This document shows, piece after piece, positions 23,986-32,752 of a DNA stretch of 64,000 nucleotides (positions are counted from its first letter, which is position 1; the number at the start of each line of letters is the position of its first letter). A program made the position numbers and the translations under genes. The notes beneath the pieces were generated by a model, which was not told the origin of the DNA, did no database searches, and saw only the letters and a list, made by a program, of their open reading frames with translations. Source of the stretch: Thermogemmatispora aurantia (GTDB taxonomy: Bacteria > Chloroflexota > Ktedonobacteria > Ktedonobacterales > Ktedonobacteraceae); the NCBI RefSeq assembly GCF_008974285.1, contig NZ_BKZV01000002.1:310001-374000 (forward strand). The letters run 5' to 3'.

Positions 23986-26163
23986 CTAGACATCGATCTC
24001 TCTGATCTTGCGCGCGTGCTCAGCCAGAAAGCTGCGGCGGGCCTCTGCATTGCGATCCTCCATCAGCTCGGCCACCAGCTTCGAGGCCAGAACCGCATCT
24101 TCTAGCGTCACTCGCTTGAGGGTGCGCTGAGCCGGATCGAAGGTCGTATCGCGCAATTCCTGGGGATTCATCTCCCCCAGTCCCTTATAGCGCTTGAACT
24201 CCAGGCCCTGAGCATCAGGATGGGTGGCCAGAAACTGCTGCCGCGCCTCGTCGTCCAGCAGCCAGATAACACGCCCCTTATAGCGCACCGAATAGAGCGG
24301 TGGGCAGGCGATGTAGACATGACCACGCTCGATCAGCTCGCTAAACTCCTGGTGGAAGAGGGTCAGCAACAGACACTGAATATGGAGGCCGTCGACATCG
24401 GCGTCGGTGGCGATGATGATGCGCTGGAAGCGCAGCCTGCTGATATCGAAGGCGTCACGGGTGCCCGTGCCAAGGACATTAATGATCGTGCGGATCTCCT
24501 CGTTGCGCAGAATGCGCTCCAGATCGGCCTTGGCCACATTCAAGGGCTTTCCTTTCAGCTTGAGCACCGCCTGGTACTCCGAGAAGCGCCCCTGGCCAGC
24601 GCTGCCTCCGGCAGAGTCGCCTTCGACAATAAAGAGTTCAGCCCGCGCCGGATCATTGGTATTGCACTTCAGAAACTTGCGCGAGAGCGAGGTGTCGATG
24701 AGTTCACCACTCTTCTTCTCGCCACTGCGCGCCAGCTCCTCGACCAACTGCGCCTCGTTACGGGCTTTCTGCATTTGCTGGATCTTTTTGATCCATTCTT
24801 TACCGGCAGCGGGATTGCGCTCAAACCACTCTTTGAGTCCCTCATCGACGATCGAGCGCACGATACCCTCAACCGGGGCATTGTTGAGGCGATCCTTGGT
24901 CTGGCCCTGAAACTGTGGGTTGCTCAGCTTGACCGAGATGGCGGCGTTGAGGCCCTGCTGAATGACCTCGGGGCGGAAGCCCTCCTTGTCACGGCTCTTG
25001 ATGATTCCCCACTTGAGGGCGTAGTCATGCACAACGCGCGTCAGGGCTGCCTTGAAGCCAGTCTCATGGACGCCGCCGTCACGCGTGCGCACGGCGTTGG
25101 CATAGCTGAACAGGGCCGTTTTGAAGCCAGTGGTAGGCTGCAGAGCAACTTCCACCTGGACACCATCGCGCTCGCCGGCAATGGCGATCACCTGCTTGAA
25201 GAGCGGCTGGCCACCCGCAGCGCCACCGGCGGCCAGGTCGCGCACATAATCGGGCAGACCCTCGCGCGAATAAAAGAGATGCTGCACCTGCTGCCCACTG
25301 GACTCGTCCCAGAGATCGAGATGGAAAGCCACCCCCCGATTGAGATAGGCGGCAGCCTTGAGCCGGCTCTGCACCGCCTCGGGAGCATAGTAGGCATCTG
25401 CATCGAAGATGCTCCGGTCATAGAGCCAGCAGAGCTGCGTCCCATGCAAGCTTGGATCACAAGGGGTAATCTCATGCGGCAGAGCAAGGCCGCGCTGGAA
25501 GCGCTGGCGGAACTGCTGTCCGTTGCGCCAGATGGTCAATTCTAGCTCTTCGGAGAGGGCATTAATCACCGTCGCACCGACCCCGTGCAGGCCACCAGCG
25601 GTCTTGTAGGCCCCTTCGGAGAATTTACCGCCCGAGTGCGGCACGGTCATGATGACGGTCGCCGCCGGCAGCGTCCGCCCCTGATAGGTCATGGGATCAA
25701 AAGGCATGCCGCGCCCCTCATCGCGCACCGTCACCCGGCCATCACGCTCGATACGTACCCAGATGTGGCGGCCATAGCCAGCCACGGCCTCATCGACAGC
25801 GTTATCAAGGGCCTCCCAGAGCAGATGCAACAGTCCAGAGGTCGAGGTTGAGCCAATATACATGCCAGGCCGATGGCGAATAGCTGTTAGCCCCTCCAGT
25901 ACCTGGATATTGGCAGCCGAGTAGCCAGTCAGATCGGGGCCGGCTGAGCCTTCCCTGCTCCTTCCCCTGCCCCGTCCACGGCGCTCCCCATCCTGAAACT
26001 CTCCCTCCTGCTCTTCGACCTGCCCCGCCCGCGCGCGCAACACTGGTTGCCGCTCCTCTTTGACTTCTGCGCTAACTGTACCTACTGAAAAAAGCGAAAG
26101 TTGTCCGTCTATTCCTACAGGTTCCCCTGTAGGAACAGCGCTAGCCCGGGGGGAACGAGTCAT
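23986..26163 (-). CDS. Type IIA topoisomerase subunit B (GyrB/ParE)
   Basis: A 725-residue ATPase subunit. After a disordered, glycine/arginine/glutamate-rich head of about 85 residues come the GHKL ATPase motifs (HRPGMYIGS, WEALDNAVDEA, DEGRGMPFD, GGLHGVGATVINALS). The TOPRIM domain follows (EGDSAGGSAGQGR, then ATDADVDGLHI with the metal aspartates), and the C-terminal region has YKGLGEMNPQELRDTTFDP. The start is the ATG at 26163, with GAGAGGAA upstream. It is first in the operon with the A subunit and driven by a 17-base-spaced promoter. The head is longer than in most GyrB proteins and is of unknown purpose. Confidence 0.94.
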   Translation of the reverse strand: MTRSPRASAVPTGEPVGIDGQLSLFSVGTVSAEVKEERQPVLRARAGQVEEQEGEFQDGERRGRGRGRSREGSAGPDLTGYSAANIQVLEGLTAIRHRPGMYIGSTSTSGLLHLLWEALDNAVDEAVAGYGRHIWVRIERDGRVTVRDEGRGMPFDPMTYQGRTLPAATVIMTVPHSGGKFSEGAYKTAGGLHGVGATVINALSEELELTIWRNGQQFRQRFQRGLALPHEITPCDPSLHGTQLCWLYDRSIFDADAYYAPEAVQSRLKAAAYLNRGVAFHLDLWDESSGQQVQHLFYSREGLPDYVRDLAAGGAAGGQPLFKQVIAIAGERDGVQVEVALQPTTGFKTALFSYANAVRTRDGGVHETGFKAALTRVVHDYALKWGIIKSRDKEGFRPEVIQQGLNAAISVKLSNPQFQGQTKDRLNNAPVEGIVRSIVDEGLKEWFERNPAAGKEWIKKIQQMQKARNEAQLVEELARSGEKKSGELIDTSLSRKFLKCNTNDPARAELFIVEGDSAGGSAGQGRFSEYQAVLKLKGKPLNVAKADLERILRNEEIRTIINVLGTGTRDAFDISRLRFQRIIIATDADVDGLHIQCLLLTLFHQEFSELIERGHVYIACPPLYSVRYKGRVIWLLDDEARQQFLATHPDAQGLEFKRYKGLGEMNPQELRDTTFDPAQRTLKRVTLEDAVLASKLVAELMEDRNAEARRSFLAEHARKIREIDV
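26112..26135 (-). other. Hairpin inside the topoisomerase B start region
   Basis: TTCCTACAGG (26112-26121) and CCTGTAGGAA (26126-26135) form a 10-bp perfect stem with a 4-base loop, beginning 28 bases into the coding sequence. It lies within the disordered head, where codon choice is free, and could slow early translation. Confidence 0.5.
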
Positions 26164-26205
26164 CTGAGAAAGTTCCTCTCTTGCCTTTGCTGTTCTTGCC
26201 GAGAC

Positions 26206-26234
26206 AGGATACAGCCTTGTTCGGGGAAAGTCAA
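26206..26234 (-). promoter_or_regulatory. Promoter of the topoisomerase operon
   Basis: On the minus strand, TTGACT (26229-26234) and TATCCT (26206-26211) are 17 bases apart. The predicted start is near 26199, about 36 bases before the ATG. Confidence 0.65.
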
Positions 26235-26367
26235 GGGGGTTTTGGACCAAAAGTTCTAATCTCCGTTCCGGCTCATAGCCCTCTTCCCGGCACCAGACCA
26301 GAAGAGGAGAAGGGCGAGCTGTATCGGGCAGCAGCGGGGAAAGCAACCAGCACGGTCAGCAGGTTGA

Positions 26368-26396
26368 TTGAAATTTTGACCATCATTGATTATAAT
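26368..26396 (+). promoter_or_regulatory. Promoter of the HTH-TPR regulator
   Basis: TTGAAA (26368-26373) and a perfect TATAAT (26391-26396) are 17 bases apart in a conspicuously AT-rich patch. The start would be near 26403, with a leader of about 117 bases. Together with the minus-strand promoter it accounts for the 26164-26519 gap. Confidence 0.7.
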
Positions 26397-26519
26397 CGTT
26401 TTACATTTAAAAGGGTGTCGCATTATGCCTGGTCACTCCACGCCAAGCGAGCCGCCCTGGACTGAGGGCGGCAGCACCGAGCATAGTGAGACTGACTACG
26501 GGAAGGACGGAAGGAACGT

Positions 26520-27890
26520 ATGGCACGTCCAGCCAAGCGAGTATCTCCTGACACGCTAGGAGGGCGTATCCGCGCAGCACGGCAGAGCCTACGCCTCTCG
26601 CTGGCGGATGTCGCTGACGGTCGCTACAGCACTAGCTTGATCTCGCAGATCGAGCGCAACCGTGTCGAGCCTTCGCCGGAGAGCCTGCGCTTCCTGGCCG
26701 AGCGGCTGAATCTGCCTCTGGACGATCTGATGGTCCTGGTCCAGCAGCAGCGCGAGTCGGAGGCCGAGGCCAATCGCTACAAGGAAAACGAGGAAAAGTT
26801 GAATCACGCTCTCCGCTTGCTAGAGAGCAAACATGTGAAAGCAGCGCTGGACCTGGTTACGACCATTAATATCGAGCATGCTCCTCCTTCGCTGCGCTGG
26901 AGGCTCTACGCTTTGAAGGGACAATGCTTCTTTAGCATGCGGGAGTTTGTGAAGGCTCAGCGGCAATTCTTCCAGGCCGCCGCTTTGCGGCCCGAGCGAG
27001 TACCAACCGAGCAAATATACGAGGCAACCTTGCTGCATCTGCATCTGGCCGCGACTTGCCGCGAGCTAGGTCATCTCGATCTGGCCAACGATCACTATGA
27101 GACGGTGCTGAAGCTGATGCAACCAGAAACCCCCATTCACTATGTGGCTGAAGCCCACTGGGGGCTCGCTCTGGTCTCGTTCGAGCGCGCCGATAGCCAT
27201 CGCGATGATGAGCAGTGGGCCGTCGAGTCCGAGCAGTTGAAGTATCGTGCGCTCCGCCACGCTGAGAACGCTCGCACACTTTATCGCTCGATCGGGGATG
27301 AGATCAACGAGAGCTTGCTGAGCTGCGAAATCGCCCTGATCTACCAGGGCCTGGGCCGTTTAGATGAGGCCCGCGCCTGTTTGCGTGAGGTTTTAGAGAA
27401 GTGGCAGCCGCAAGTGGCCGCTGCGGTGCCCGTCGGGAAAAATACTCTGGAGGAGCGCCGCCAGAAGCGCGAGGCTAATGTGGTGGCGGCGGCAGCAGCT
27501 TATCTCGCTAGCATTGAGCTGCAATGTCAGCAGTACGAGCTGGCGCTGGAGTACGTTCGTCAGGCCCACGAGGCGGCGCGCAAAAGCTATACGCTGCGCC
27601 GCGCAGAAGCCTATCTGATCGAGGGCCAGATCCTTGAGGCAATGGAGCAAGAGCGAGGGACAGCGCCTGGCGGCCAGTCCGGGGCGGAGCGGGCTTTCCG
27701 TGCCGCTATCGAGGAGCTGAAACCTACCCATCGTATGGCGGCCCTGATCCATGCTCATGATTTGCTGGGACGCCATTTGTTAAAGCGCGGCAGGATCAAG
27801 GAGGGTGAGTACGAGCTTGATGTAGCGCGGGCGCTGGCTCAGACACGCCGTCAATGGCAGGAACCGCTGGCGATCACCGATGAGCTGTGA
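26520..27890 (+). CDS. XRE-type HTH regulator with TPR repeats
   Basis: A 456-residue protein. A Cro/C1-type helix-turn-helix lies at about residues 12-68 (GGRIRAARQSLRLSLADVADGRYSTSLISQIERNRVEPSPESLRFLAERLNLPLDDL). The rest is helical repeats of TPR type (about 95-440), for example CREL-GHLDLANDHYETVLKL and LIYQGLGRLDEARACLREVLEKW. This architecture is common in peptide- or signal-responsive regulators of Gram-positive bacteria, with the repeats binding a peptide or partner. The ribosome binding site GGAAGGAA is good. No obvious partner peptide gene is adjacent. Confidence 0.88.
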   Translation: MARPAKRVSPDTLGGRIRAARQSLRLSLADVADGRYSTSLISQIERNRVEPSPESLRFLAERLNLPLDDLMVLVQQQRESEAEANRYKENEEKLNHALRLLESKHVKAALDLVTTINIEHAPPSLRWRLYALKGQCFFSMREFVKAQRQFFQAAALRPERVPTEQIYEATLLHLHLAATCRELGHLDLANDHYETVLKLMQPETPIHYVAEAHWGLALVSFERADSHRDDEQWAVESEQLKYRALRHAENARTLYRSIGDEINESLLSCEIALIYQGLGRLDEARACLREVLEKWQPQVAAAVPVGKNTLEERRQKREANVVAAAAAYLASIELQCQQYELALEYVRQAHEAARKSYTLRRAEAYLIEGQILEAMEQERGTAPGGQSGAERAFRAAIEELKPTHRMAALIHAHDLLGRHLLKRGRIKEGEYELDVARALAQTRRQWQEPLAITDEL

Positions 27891-28249
27891 GCGTCTTGAC
27901 TCGCCAGGATGAGACTCATCGGCGCCACTCCAGATCGGGCTAGACTAGGCCGGCAGCGCTCTCTCGATCCGCCCTACGCTTCCCTTGCTGGTTCGCCTGG
28001 CAGTGACTGGCGCAACTTCCTGCCATCGCTAGGCGTAGATTCTGTAGCAAGGCTCACCACCGGGCGGGGCTGATGAGGAGAGCGATAGAGCCTCTTCCTT
28101 TACTAGCGCTATCAGGCGGCCCGGCTGGCGGCCCGGACCGCGTTCCGTGATGAGCAAGCATCGCTCAAGAGAAGGCAGGAGCAGACGGTGGGTAAGCAGC
28201 AAGCAGTCTGCACTCCTGACTCTGGCGTGCGTATCGAGGGGAGGATCAT
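27891..28249. other. Intergenic, no gene seen
   Basis: A 359-base gap. No open frame with a binding site and no near-consensus promoter. The only repeat I note is GGCGGCCCGG twice in tandem with a 2-base spacer around 28114-28136. Confidence 0.4.
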
Positions 28250-29005
28250 ATGCTGAAGCCTGTGACTGGACATTACGAATGCCAGCATCGTGCGCTGCCG
28301 GTGCCGGGGTTGGATGCTTTAACCGGGCGAGTCGACCGCTTGACGCTGCTACCGAATGGGCGCTTCGTCCTGCTTACACAGGAGCACTCGCGCCTGGCTC
28401 AGGCCGCTCAGAGCTTCTTGACTGGCACAGGCGCCGGCTCAGGATCTGCTGTGAGCCCGCCGCCAGCGGAGGCGCGGCGCGAGGGTCAGTATGTCTGCCA
28501 GGAGCGTCGGCTGCTGCTGCACTTCGATGATGGGAGCTACCTGGAGGGCCAGTTTGCCTGGAATGGTGAGGGAATACAGCTCGGACAGGATTTCTTCCAG
28601 AAGGTTTCTGACAACACGTTTTTCCCTCCTCCACAGCGTCTCAAGCAGGAGATGGAGGAGCTGGCTAAGGGGCTAAAGGTAGCCGCCACACTCGGGAACC
28701 TGGCAGTGAAGGCCGCTCGCGCTTTACAAAGCACGCAAACGAACAGCGCTGGTCAGCGCCCTTTATCCTCGTCACCCTCGCCGACGGCAATGGGGCCGTC
28801 TGCTGCGCCTTCCGCTTCTCCAGTTCAGCCCCCCGCTGCACCAACTCCAGCACCTCCGACTAGCCCAGGCACGTTTTCCCTTTCCACCACTGATGACCGG
28901 AACCAGGCGGCAGCTGGCAGCGAGACCTTTTTCTGCGATCAATGTGGGGCCCGCGTGCGCCCAGGCAAGCGCTATTGTGGGCAGTGCGGCGCGCTCCTGC
29001 CCTGA
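28250..29005 (+). CDS. Hypothetical protein with C-terminal zinc ribbon
   Basis: A 251-residue protein. The N-terminal about 125 residues look like a small folded domain (GHYECQHRALPVPG, GQYVCQERRLLLHFDDGSYLEGQFAWNG). A proline/serine/alanine-rich linker follows (about 165-220), then a zinc ribbon, CDQCGARVRPGKRYCGQCGALL, with two CxxC pairs. I do not recognise the N-terminal domain. GGAGG lies just before the ATG. Zinc-ribbon tails of this kind recur in this window (49294-49815) and in this bacterial group generally. It is followed 76 bases later by a YihY-family gene on the same strand. Confidence 0.75.
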   Translation: MLKPVTGHYECQHRALPVPGLDALTGRVDRLTLLPNGRFVLLTQEHSRLAQAAQSFLTGTGAGSGSAVSPPPAEARREGQYVCQERRLLLHFDDGSYLEGQFAWNGEGIQLGQDFFQKVSDNTFFPPPQRLKQEMEELAKGLKVAATLGNLAVKAARALQSTQTNSAGQRPLSSSPSPTAMGPSAAPSASPVQPPAAPTPAPPTSPGTFSLSTTDDRNQAAAGSETFFCDQCGARVRPGKRYCGQCGALLP

Positions 29006-29080
29006 CTCGATCTGCGCTCTTGAAACAGAGAGGGCCTTTCTGGCGTGAATAGACTGGGAGCTTTTTGCTGGAGTTTGTAG

Positions 29081-30127
29081 ATGACGATGACAACGGAAGA
29101 TGTCTCTGAAGGGATGCAGCAGCAGCGTACGAACCCAAGAGCCTCCAGCCATGCCAGATTGGAGAAGATCGTGCAACGTGCTCAGGCTTTTTTCGTCAAG
29201 TTCAATAATGACTGGGTCATGAATCTGGCAGCAGCTCTGGCCTTCAACCTGCTGACCGCAATGGCTCCGCTGGCCGTGGCACTGCTGGCCCTCCCGGGCC
29301 TGTTGCTGGGCAAGGCCGAGGTCCGCATGTACCTCAGCCAGGTCATTCTCTCAATCTTTCCGCGGATGACGGCTTCGCCCGAGCTGATCGATGCCCTGCT
29401 GCGTCAGCTCAATCGTGTCTCCGGTCCCCTGGGCATTGTCTCTGTCCTGATTGCCCTCTTCACTGGCTCACGCCTCTTCGTCCTGCTGGAAGGCTGTTTC
29501 GGCATTATCTACCGACGGCGTCCGCGTGCCCTGTTGCAGCAGAACCTGATGGCTCTGGGCATGCTCCTGCTCTTCGCCGTGCTGACCCCGCTGATGGTCC
29601 TGGCGGCTAGCTTGCCGGCCCTGGTCATCGCCTTCCTGAAGCAGACCCCGCTTGGCCAGATACCTGGCAGCGGCTTCGCCTTCAGCCTGGGTAGTCTGCT
29701 TGCTGGCCTGGCTATCTCCTGGGTGTTCTTTCTGACGATCTATACCTTTGTACCTAATCGACGCATTCGCTGGCGCTCAACCTGGCGCGGTGCCTTGCTC
29801 GCTGCCGTGCTGACCCAGATCTATCTGTCTCTTTTCTCCCTCTATGCTGCTCACTTTCTGAATGGCCTGGGTGGCCAGATTGGCTTCGCAATCATCCTGG
29901 TGACCTTCTTCTACTACTTCGCGGTGATTCTCTTGTTGGGCGCCGAGGTCAACGCTTTCTTTGGCGAGAAGATTCGCTCATCCCCCGCCGACCTGGTGAC
30001 GCTGGTAGCCACCAGCTTCAGCAATGAGACCACCGCCTCTGCAGAGCCGGCTACGGCCCCTGCTCCGCCGACGGGGCTGATCTCATCAGGGGCTAGAGAC
30101 CCAAAAGAACAATCAGGGCAATTGTGA
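29081..30127 (+). CDS. YihY/BrkB-family membrane protein
   Basis: A 348-residue protein of the YihY/virulence factor BrkB (UPF0761) family. Six membrane segments are seen between about residues 45 and 300. Family landmarks are NDWVMNLAAALAFNLLTAMAPLAVALLAL near the start, LFTGSRLFVLLEGCFGIIYRR and the ending FYYFAVILLLGAEVNAFFGEK. The molecular function of the family is not established. The tail is alanine/proline-rich. It converges on, and overlaps by 35 bases, the DUF3307 gene on the other strand. Confidence 0.88.
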   Translation: MTMTTEDVSEGMQQQRTNPRASSHARLEKIVQRAQAFFVKFNNDWVMNLAAALAFNLLTAMAPLAVALLALPGLLLGKAEVRMYLSQVILSIFPRMTASPELIDALLRQLNRVSGPLGIVSVLIALFTGSRLFVLLEGCFGIIYRRRPRALLQQNLMALGMLLLFAVLTPLMVLAASLPALVIAFLKQTPLGQIPGSGFAFSLGSLLAGLAISWVFFLTIYTFVPNRRIRWRSTWRGALLAAVLTQIYLSLFSLYAAHFLNGLGGQIGFAIILVTFFYYFAVILLLGAEVNAFFGEKIRSSPADLVTLVATSFSNETTASAEPATAPAPPTGLISSGARDPKEQSGQL

Positions 30128-30407
30128 TCAGATGCAAGAGCTGGTCAACCCAGATGGAGGTAATCACCTGGTAGCGCGCCTTGAGAGCATCAACGATCAG
30201 GTGGGTGGTGAAGAGGATAACAATTGCCAACATTGAGGGATGGGCAAAGAGGATGAAGACCGCCGTGTAAGTGGCGCAGTGATAGAAGGTGACTTCCCAG
30301 CTCTTGCCTTTCTCCACTGCCATCCAGGTGCTCTGGAAAGCGAAGTCGCCGACAAAATGGCAGGCCAGCCAGATGAGGAGCGTCGATAACAGGCTAGTGA
30401 CGGCCAT
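30093..30407 (-). CDS. DUF3307 membrane protein
   Basis: A 104-residue protein with three or four membrane segments, matching DUF3307. It shows the LACHFVGDFAFQSTWMAVEKGKS start, YHCATYTAVFIL and HLIVDALKARYQ with the conserved histidine/aspartate. Function unknown. GGAGGGG lies 7 bases before the ATG, but that binding site is part of a 12-bp inverted repeat that could mask it in the mRNA. Its 3' end overlaps the YihY-family gene by 35 bases. Confidence 0.82.
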   Translation of the reverse strand: MAVTSLLSTLLIWLACHFVGDFAFQSTWMAVEKGKSWEVTFYHCATYTAVFILFAHPSMLAIVILFTTHLIVDALKARYQVITSIWVDQLLHLITIALIVLLGL

Positions 30408-30411
30408 CGGC

Positions 30412-30480
30412 CATCCCCTCCGAACTCAGCTAGAGCAACGGTGCTCGCTTTTTCGAACTAGCCTAGCGTCGGAGGGGATG
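30412..30480 (-). promoter_or_regulatory. Ribosome-site-masking hairpin before DUF3307
   Basis: CATCCCCTCCGA (30412-30423) and TCGGAGGGGATG (30469-30480) are a perfect 12-bp inverted repeat on either side of nested GCTAG/CTAGC and GAGCA/TGCTC stems. In minus-strand RNA the downstream arm is the ribosome binding site of the DUF3307 gene. The folded leader would hide it, as in RNA thermometers or riboswitch translation platforms. A weak promoter (TCATAG at 30487-30492) would place the RNA 5' end right at the upstream arm. Confidence 0.55.
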
Positions 30481-30521
30481 ACCACACTATGACCTGGCTC
30501 GCAGTCTGAGAGTGAACTGGC

Positions 30522-32189
30522 TTACATTGCTCGCACCGAGGCGCTTTGGCTCCGCCAGGGCGTTTTTGACAGCACACGTATCAGGAGGAGGGCCAGTATC
30601 AGTATCCAGAAGCAGAAGGCCAGATCCTGCTCCAGCACCGAGCTATCGACCATTCCCTGGATGAGGGCAGCAACCATCGCCCCGCCAATGCTCAGTGTGC
30701 CCCAGACCAACCAGGGATCAGCCTCGGCCTGACGATAGAGGTGCGCAAGAATTCGGAAGAGCAGCCAGAAGAAGAGAATCAGCGCCGCCAGGAAGGCCAG
30801 CAGGCCCACAATGCCAATGCTGACCCAGATCTGCAGGAAAATATTATGCGGATGGGAGAGATCCGGCTCGGAACGCAAGCCGGTGGGCCGATGCGTCTGT
30901 GGGTCTGTTGTGATCCAGTAATGGTAGAGATTCGTGGTATGGCAGACATTGTTCAGGCTGTAATGACAGAGCCAGTTGTCGAGACCATAGCCCACAATAG
31001 GGCTGTCCTTGATCATGTGGAGAGCGCTCTCCCACAGGTAGATGCGTTTGGTCAGGGTGCCAATGCCCTGAGCATTGGCATGACGCTCCAACAGATAGCT
31101 GCTGATGTTGCTATGGAAGCAGAGGAGTCCAAGCCCTATCAGGAGTACCAGGCCCAGCCCACAGATCAGCAAGAGCTGGCGATCAGCAATTGCGCAGGCG
31201 ATGAGGAAGATCACTGCTCCAACGCAGGCGGCCCAGGCACCACCCGAGCGCGTGAGATAGAGGACAAAGATCAGCGGCAGACAGAGAGCAAGAGCCAGCA
31301 GGCGACAACGCCAGGAGGCCAGGAAGCCCCCATTGGCCATGCGCGGCATGAGTATCAGCGCTAACCCCAGCGGCAGGGTGTAGTCGAAAAGCAGCCCTAC
31401 GCTGTTGGCACTGCCATAGACAGTGTTGATGCGCGGTAGATCGCTGAGGCTGGCACCGTGGGCCAGCATATCAAAGTATTGCCCAATTCCGAGGAGGGCA
31501 ATCAGGAAGCCGGTGGCGAAGAGCGCTAGCAGCAGTCTCACCAGGTCCTGGCGCGTGCGCAGGCAGGCGAGGGCCAGCAGGAGATAGACTAGAGGATCAA
31601 GGACTTCTTCGCGGAAGGCCCGGAGAGCTACTGTACGGTTATAGGCGATGACGACGGAAAAGGCCGAGGCCCCCAGAAAGAGCAGGATCGGCCACAGCAA
31701 GGGGCCCAGACGCGCCCGCAGCTCGGACCAGCTCAGCCAGTAGGGCCAGCGTTGCCGCCGCACCAGTGCCTGTATCAAGACTACAGCCACACAACTCCAG
31801 AGGCTAATCTCTGCCGCACTAAAGCTATAATGGCTTACCACTGTCTTCTGCAGTAAATAGAAGGGCAGGCTCAGCGGCAGGAGCGCAACGGCTATGGCTG
31901 GACGATACCAGCAGAGGATCATAAAGATCAACAGGAAAGGCAACGTTGCGAGCGGGGGGAGATGGAAGAATGGCCCTGATCCCAGATGGGTATTGCCCGC
32001 ACAATAGTAGAGGGCCATTGAGAGCACCAGACCAGCCTCTAGAAGACGATCAAGCCAGAAAGGCGATGGAGTATGGCGACCGGGAGCGCTGGAAGTGGAA
32101 GAGCTTGCACCAGGCCCCCCTGGCCCAGTCAGCTTTTCTCGCTGGGTTCCGATCTCCGGCCCGTTGGAAGGAAGTACTTTTTCGTTCAT
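30522..32189 (-). CDS. O-antigen ligase-like membrane protein
   Basis: A 555-residue protein with about eleven membrane segments. The central part matches the Wzy_C / O-antigen ligase family: a long run of helices, then a large loop (about 355-435) containing RIYLWESALHMIKDSPIVGYGLDNW and RSEPDLSHPHNIFLQIWVSIGIVG. These PIxGxGxxN and HPHNxFL motifs are typical of WaaL/Wzy-type glycan ligases and polymerases. In a bacterium lacking lipopolysaccharide the substrate is more likely an exopolysaccharide or a glycoprotein glycan. The 45-residue head is disordered. The binding site (AGAAGG) is distant. It is a single gene. Confidence 0.85.
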   Translation of the reverse strand: MNEKVLPSNGPEIGTQREKLTGPGGPGASSSTSSAPGRHTPSPFWLDRLLEAGLVLSMALYYCAGNTHLGSGPFFHLPPLATLPFLLIFMILCWYRPAIAVALLPLSLPFYLLQKTVVSHYSFSAAEISLWSCVAVVLIQALVRRQRWPYWLSWSELRARLGPLLWPILLFLGASAFSVVIAYNRTVALRAFREEVLDPLVYLLLALACLRTRQDLVRLLLALFATGFLIALLGIGQYFDMLAHGASLSDLPRINTVYGSANSVGLLFDYTLPLGLALILMPRMANGGFLASWRCRLLALALCLPLIFVLYLTRSGGAWAACVGAVIFLIACAIADRQLLLICGLGLVLLIGLGLLCFHSNISSYLLERHANAQGIGTLTKRIYLWESALHMIKDSPIVGYGLDNWLCHYSLNNVCHTTNLYHYWITTDPQTHRPTGLRSEPDLSHPHNIFLQIWVSIGIVGLLAFLAALILFFWLLFRILAHLYRQAEADPWLVWGTLSIGGAMVAALIQGMVDSSVLEQDLAFCFWILILALLLIRVLSKTPWRSQSASVRAM

Positions 32190-32752
32190 TTTTAGACAAA
32201 ACCTTCTCTATATTTCGGGTTTTGCTTGCTCCCCATAGCTATACATCGATAAAACGGGCACATTCGTCGCACTTTGACCAACTGCACTGGTCGGGAGCAC
32301 AAGAGTAAGGTAGCAAAGAGGTACCCCCACTGCTCGCCTGCTCGCTTCTGGCAGACAGGGCAGGAACAGGGCAGCGGGTCTAACGTCTCCCATTGTAGCA
32401 TATGCCTGCCGAAAAGCAGCCGCCTACGCTAAGAATAGCCGACTCGGGTAGGCACGATCTCAGTCAGTGCAAGGCGGAGGAGAGGAGGCGCGCAAAGAGG
32501 GTGGCCACAGACACAGCGAGAACCCGGCCAGCCTGAGCGATCGGCGAGAAGACCAGGGCCTCCGTCCTCTCTCCCTCTCGTTTACCACCATCGGTGGGTG
32601 GCAGCCAGGATCAAGGACGGAGGCGCCCAATTTCAACAAACGTTAAGCGGACGACTGCTGTCTCTTACCCCATCACAAAGGGGTCTCTCCCTCGGGATCT
32701 TAGAGAGCAGTCCCGGCGCCTTCGCACTGCAGGTGGGCTGCTCCCTTATTGC
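32190..32752. other. Intergenic with two large inverted repeats
   Basis: No supported gene. GCCTCCGTCCT (32558-32568) and AGGACGGAGGC (32614-32624) are 11-bp perfect arms around an inner CCACC-ATC-GGTGG hairpin. A second element pairs GACTGCT/AGCAGTC plus CTC/GAG (32653-32712) around CCCC/GGGG (32668-32683). Both lie between the stop of the FTR1 gene (32753, minus) and the O-antigen ligase-like gene. They could be tandem terminators or a structured RNA; no T-run accompanies them. Confidence 0.45.

Noticed and set aside
24220..25545. A 441-codon open frame on the plus strand
   Set aside because: Antisense to the topoisomerase B gene, with composition that mirrors it and no recognisable motif.
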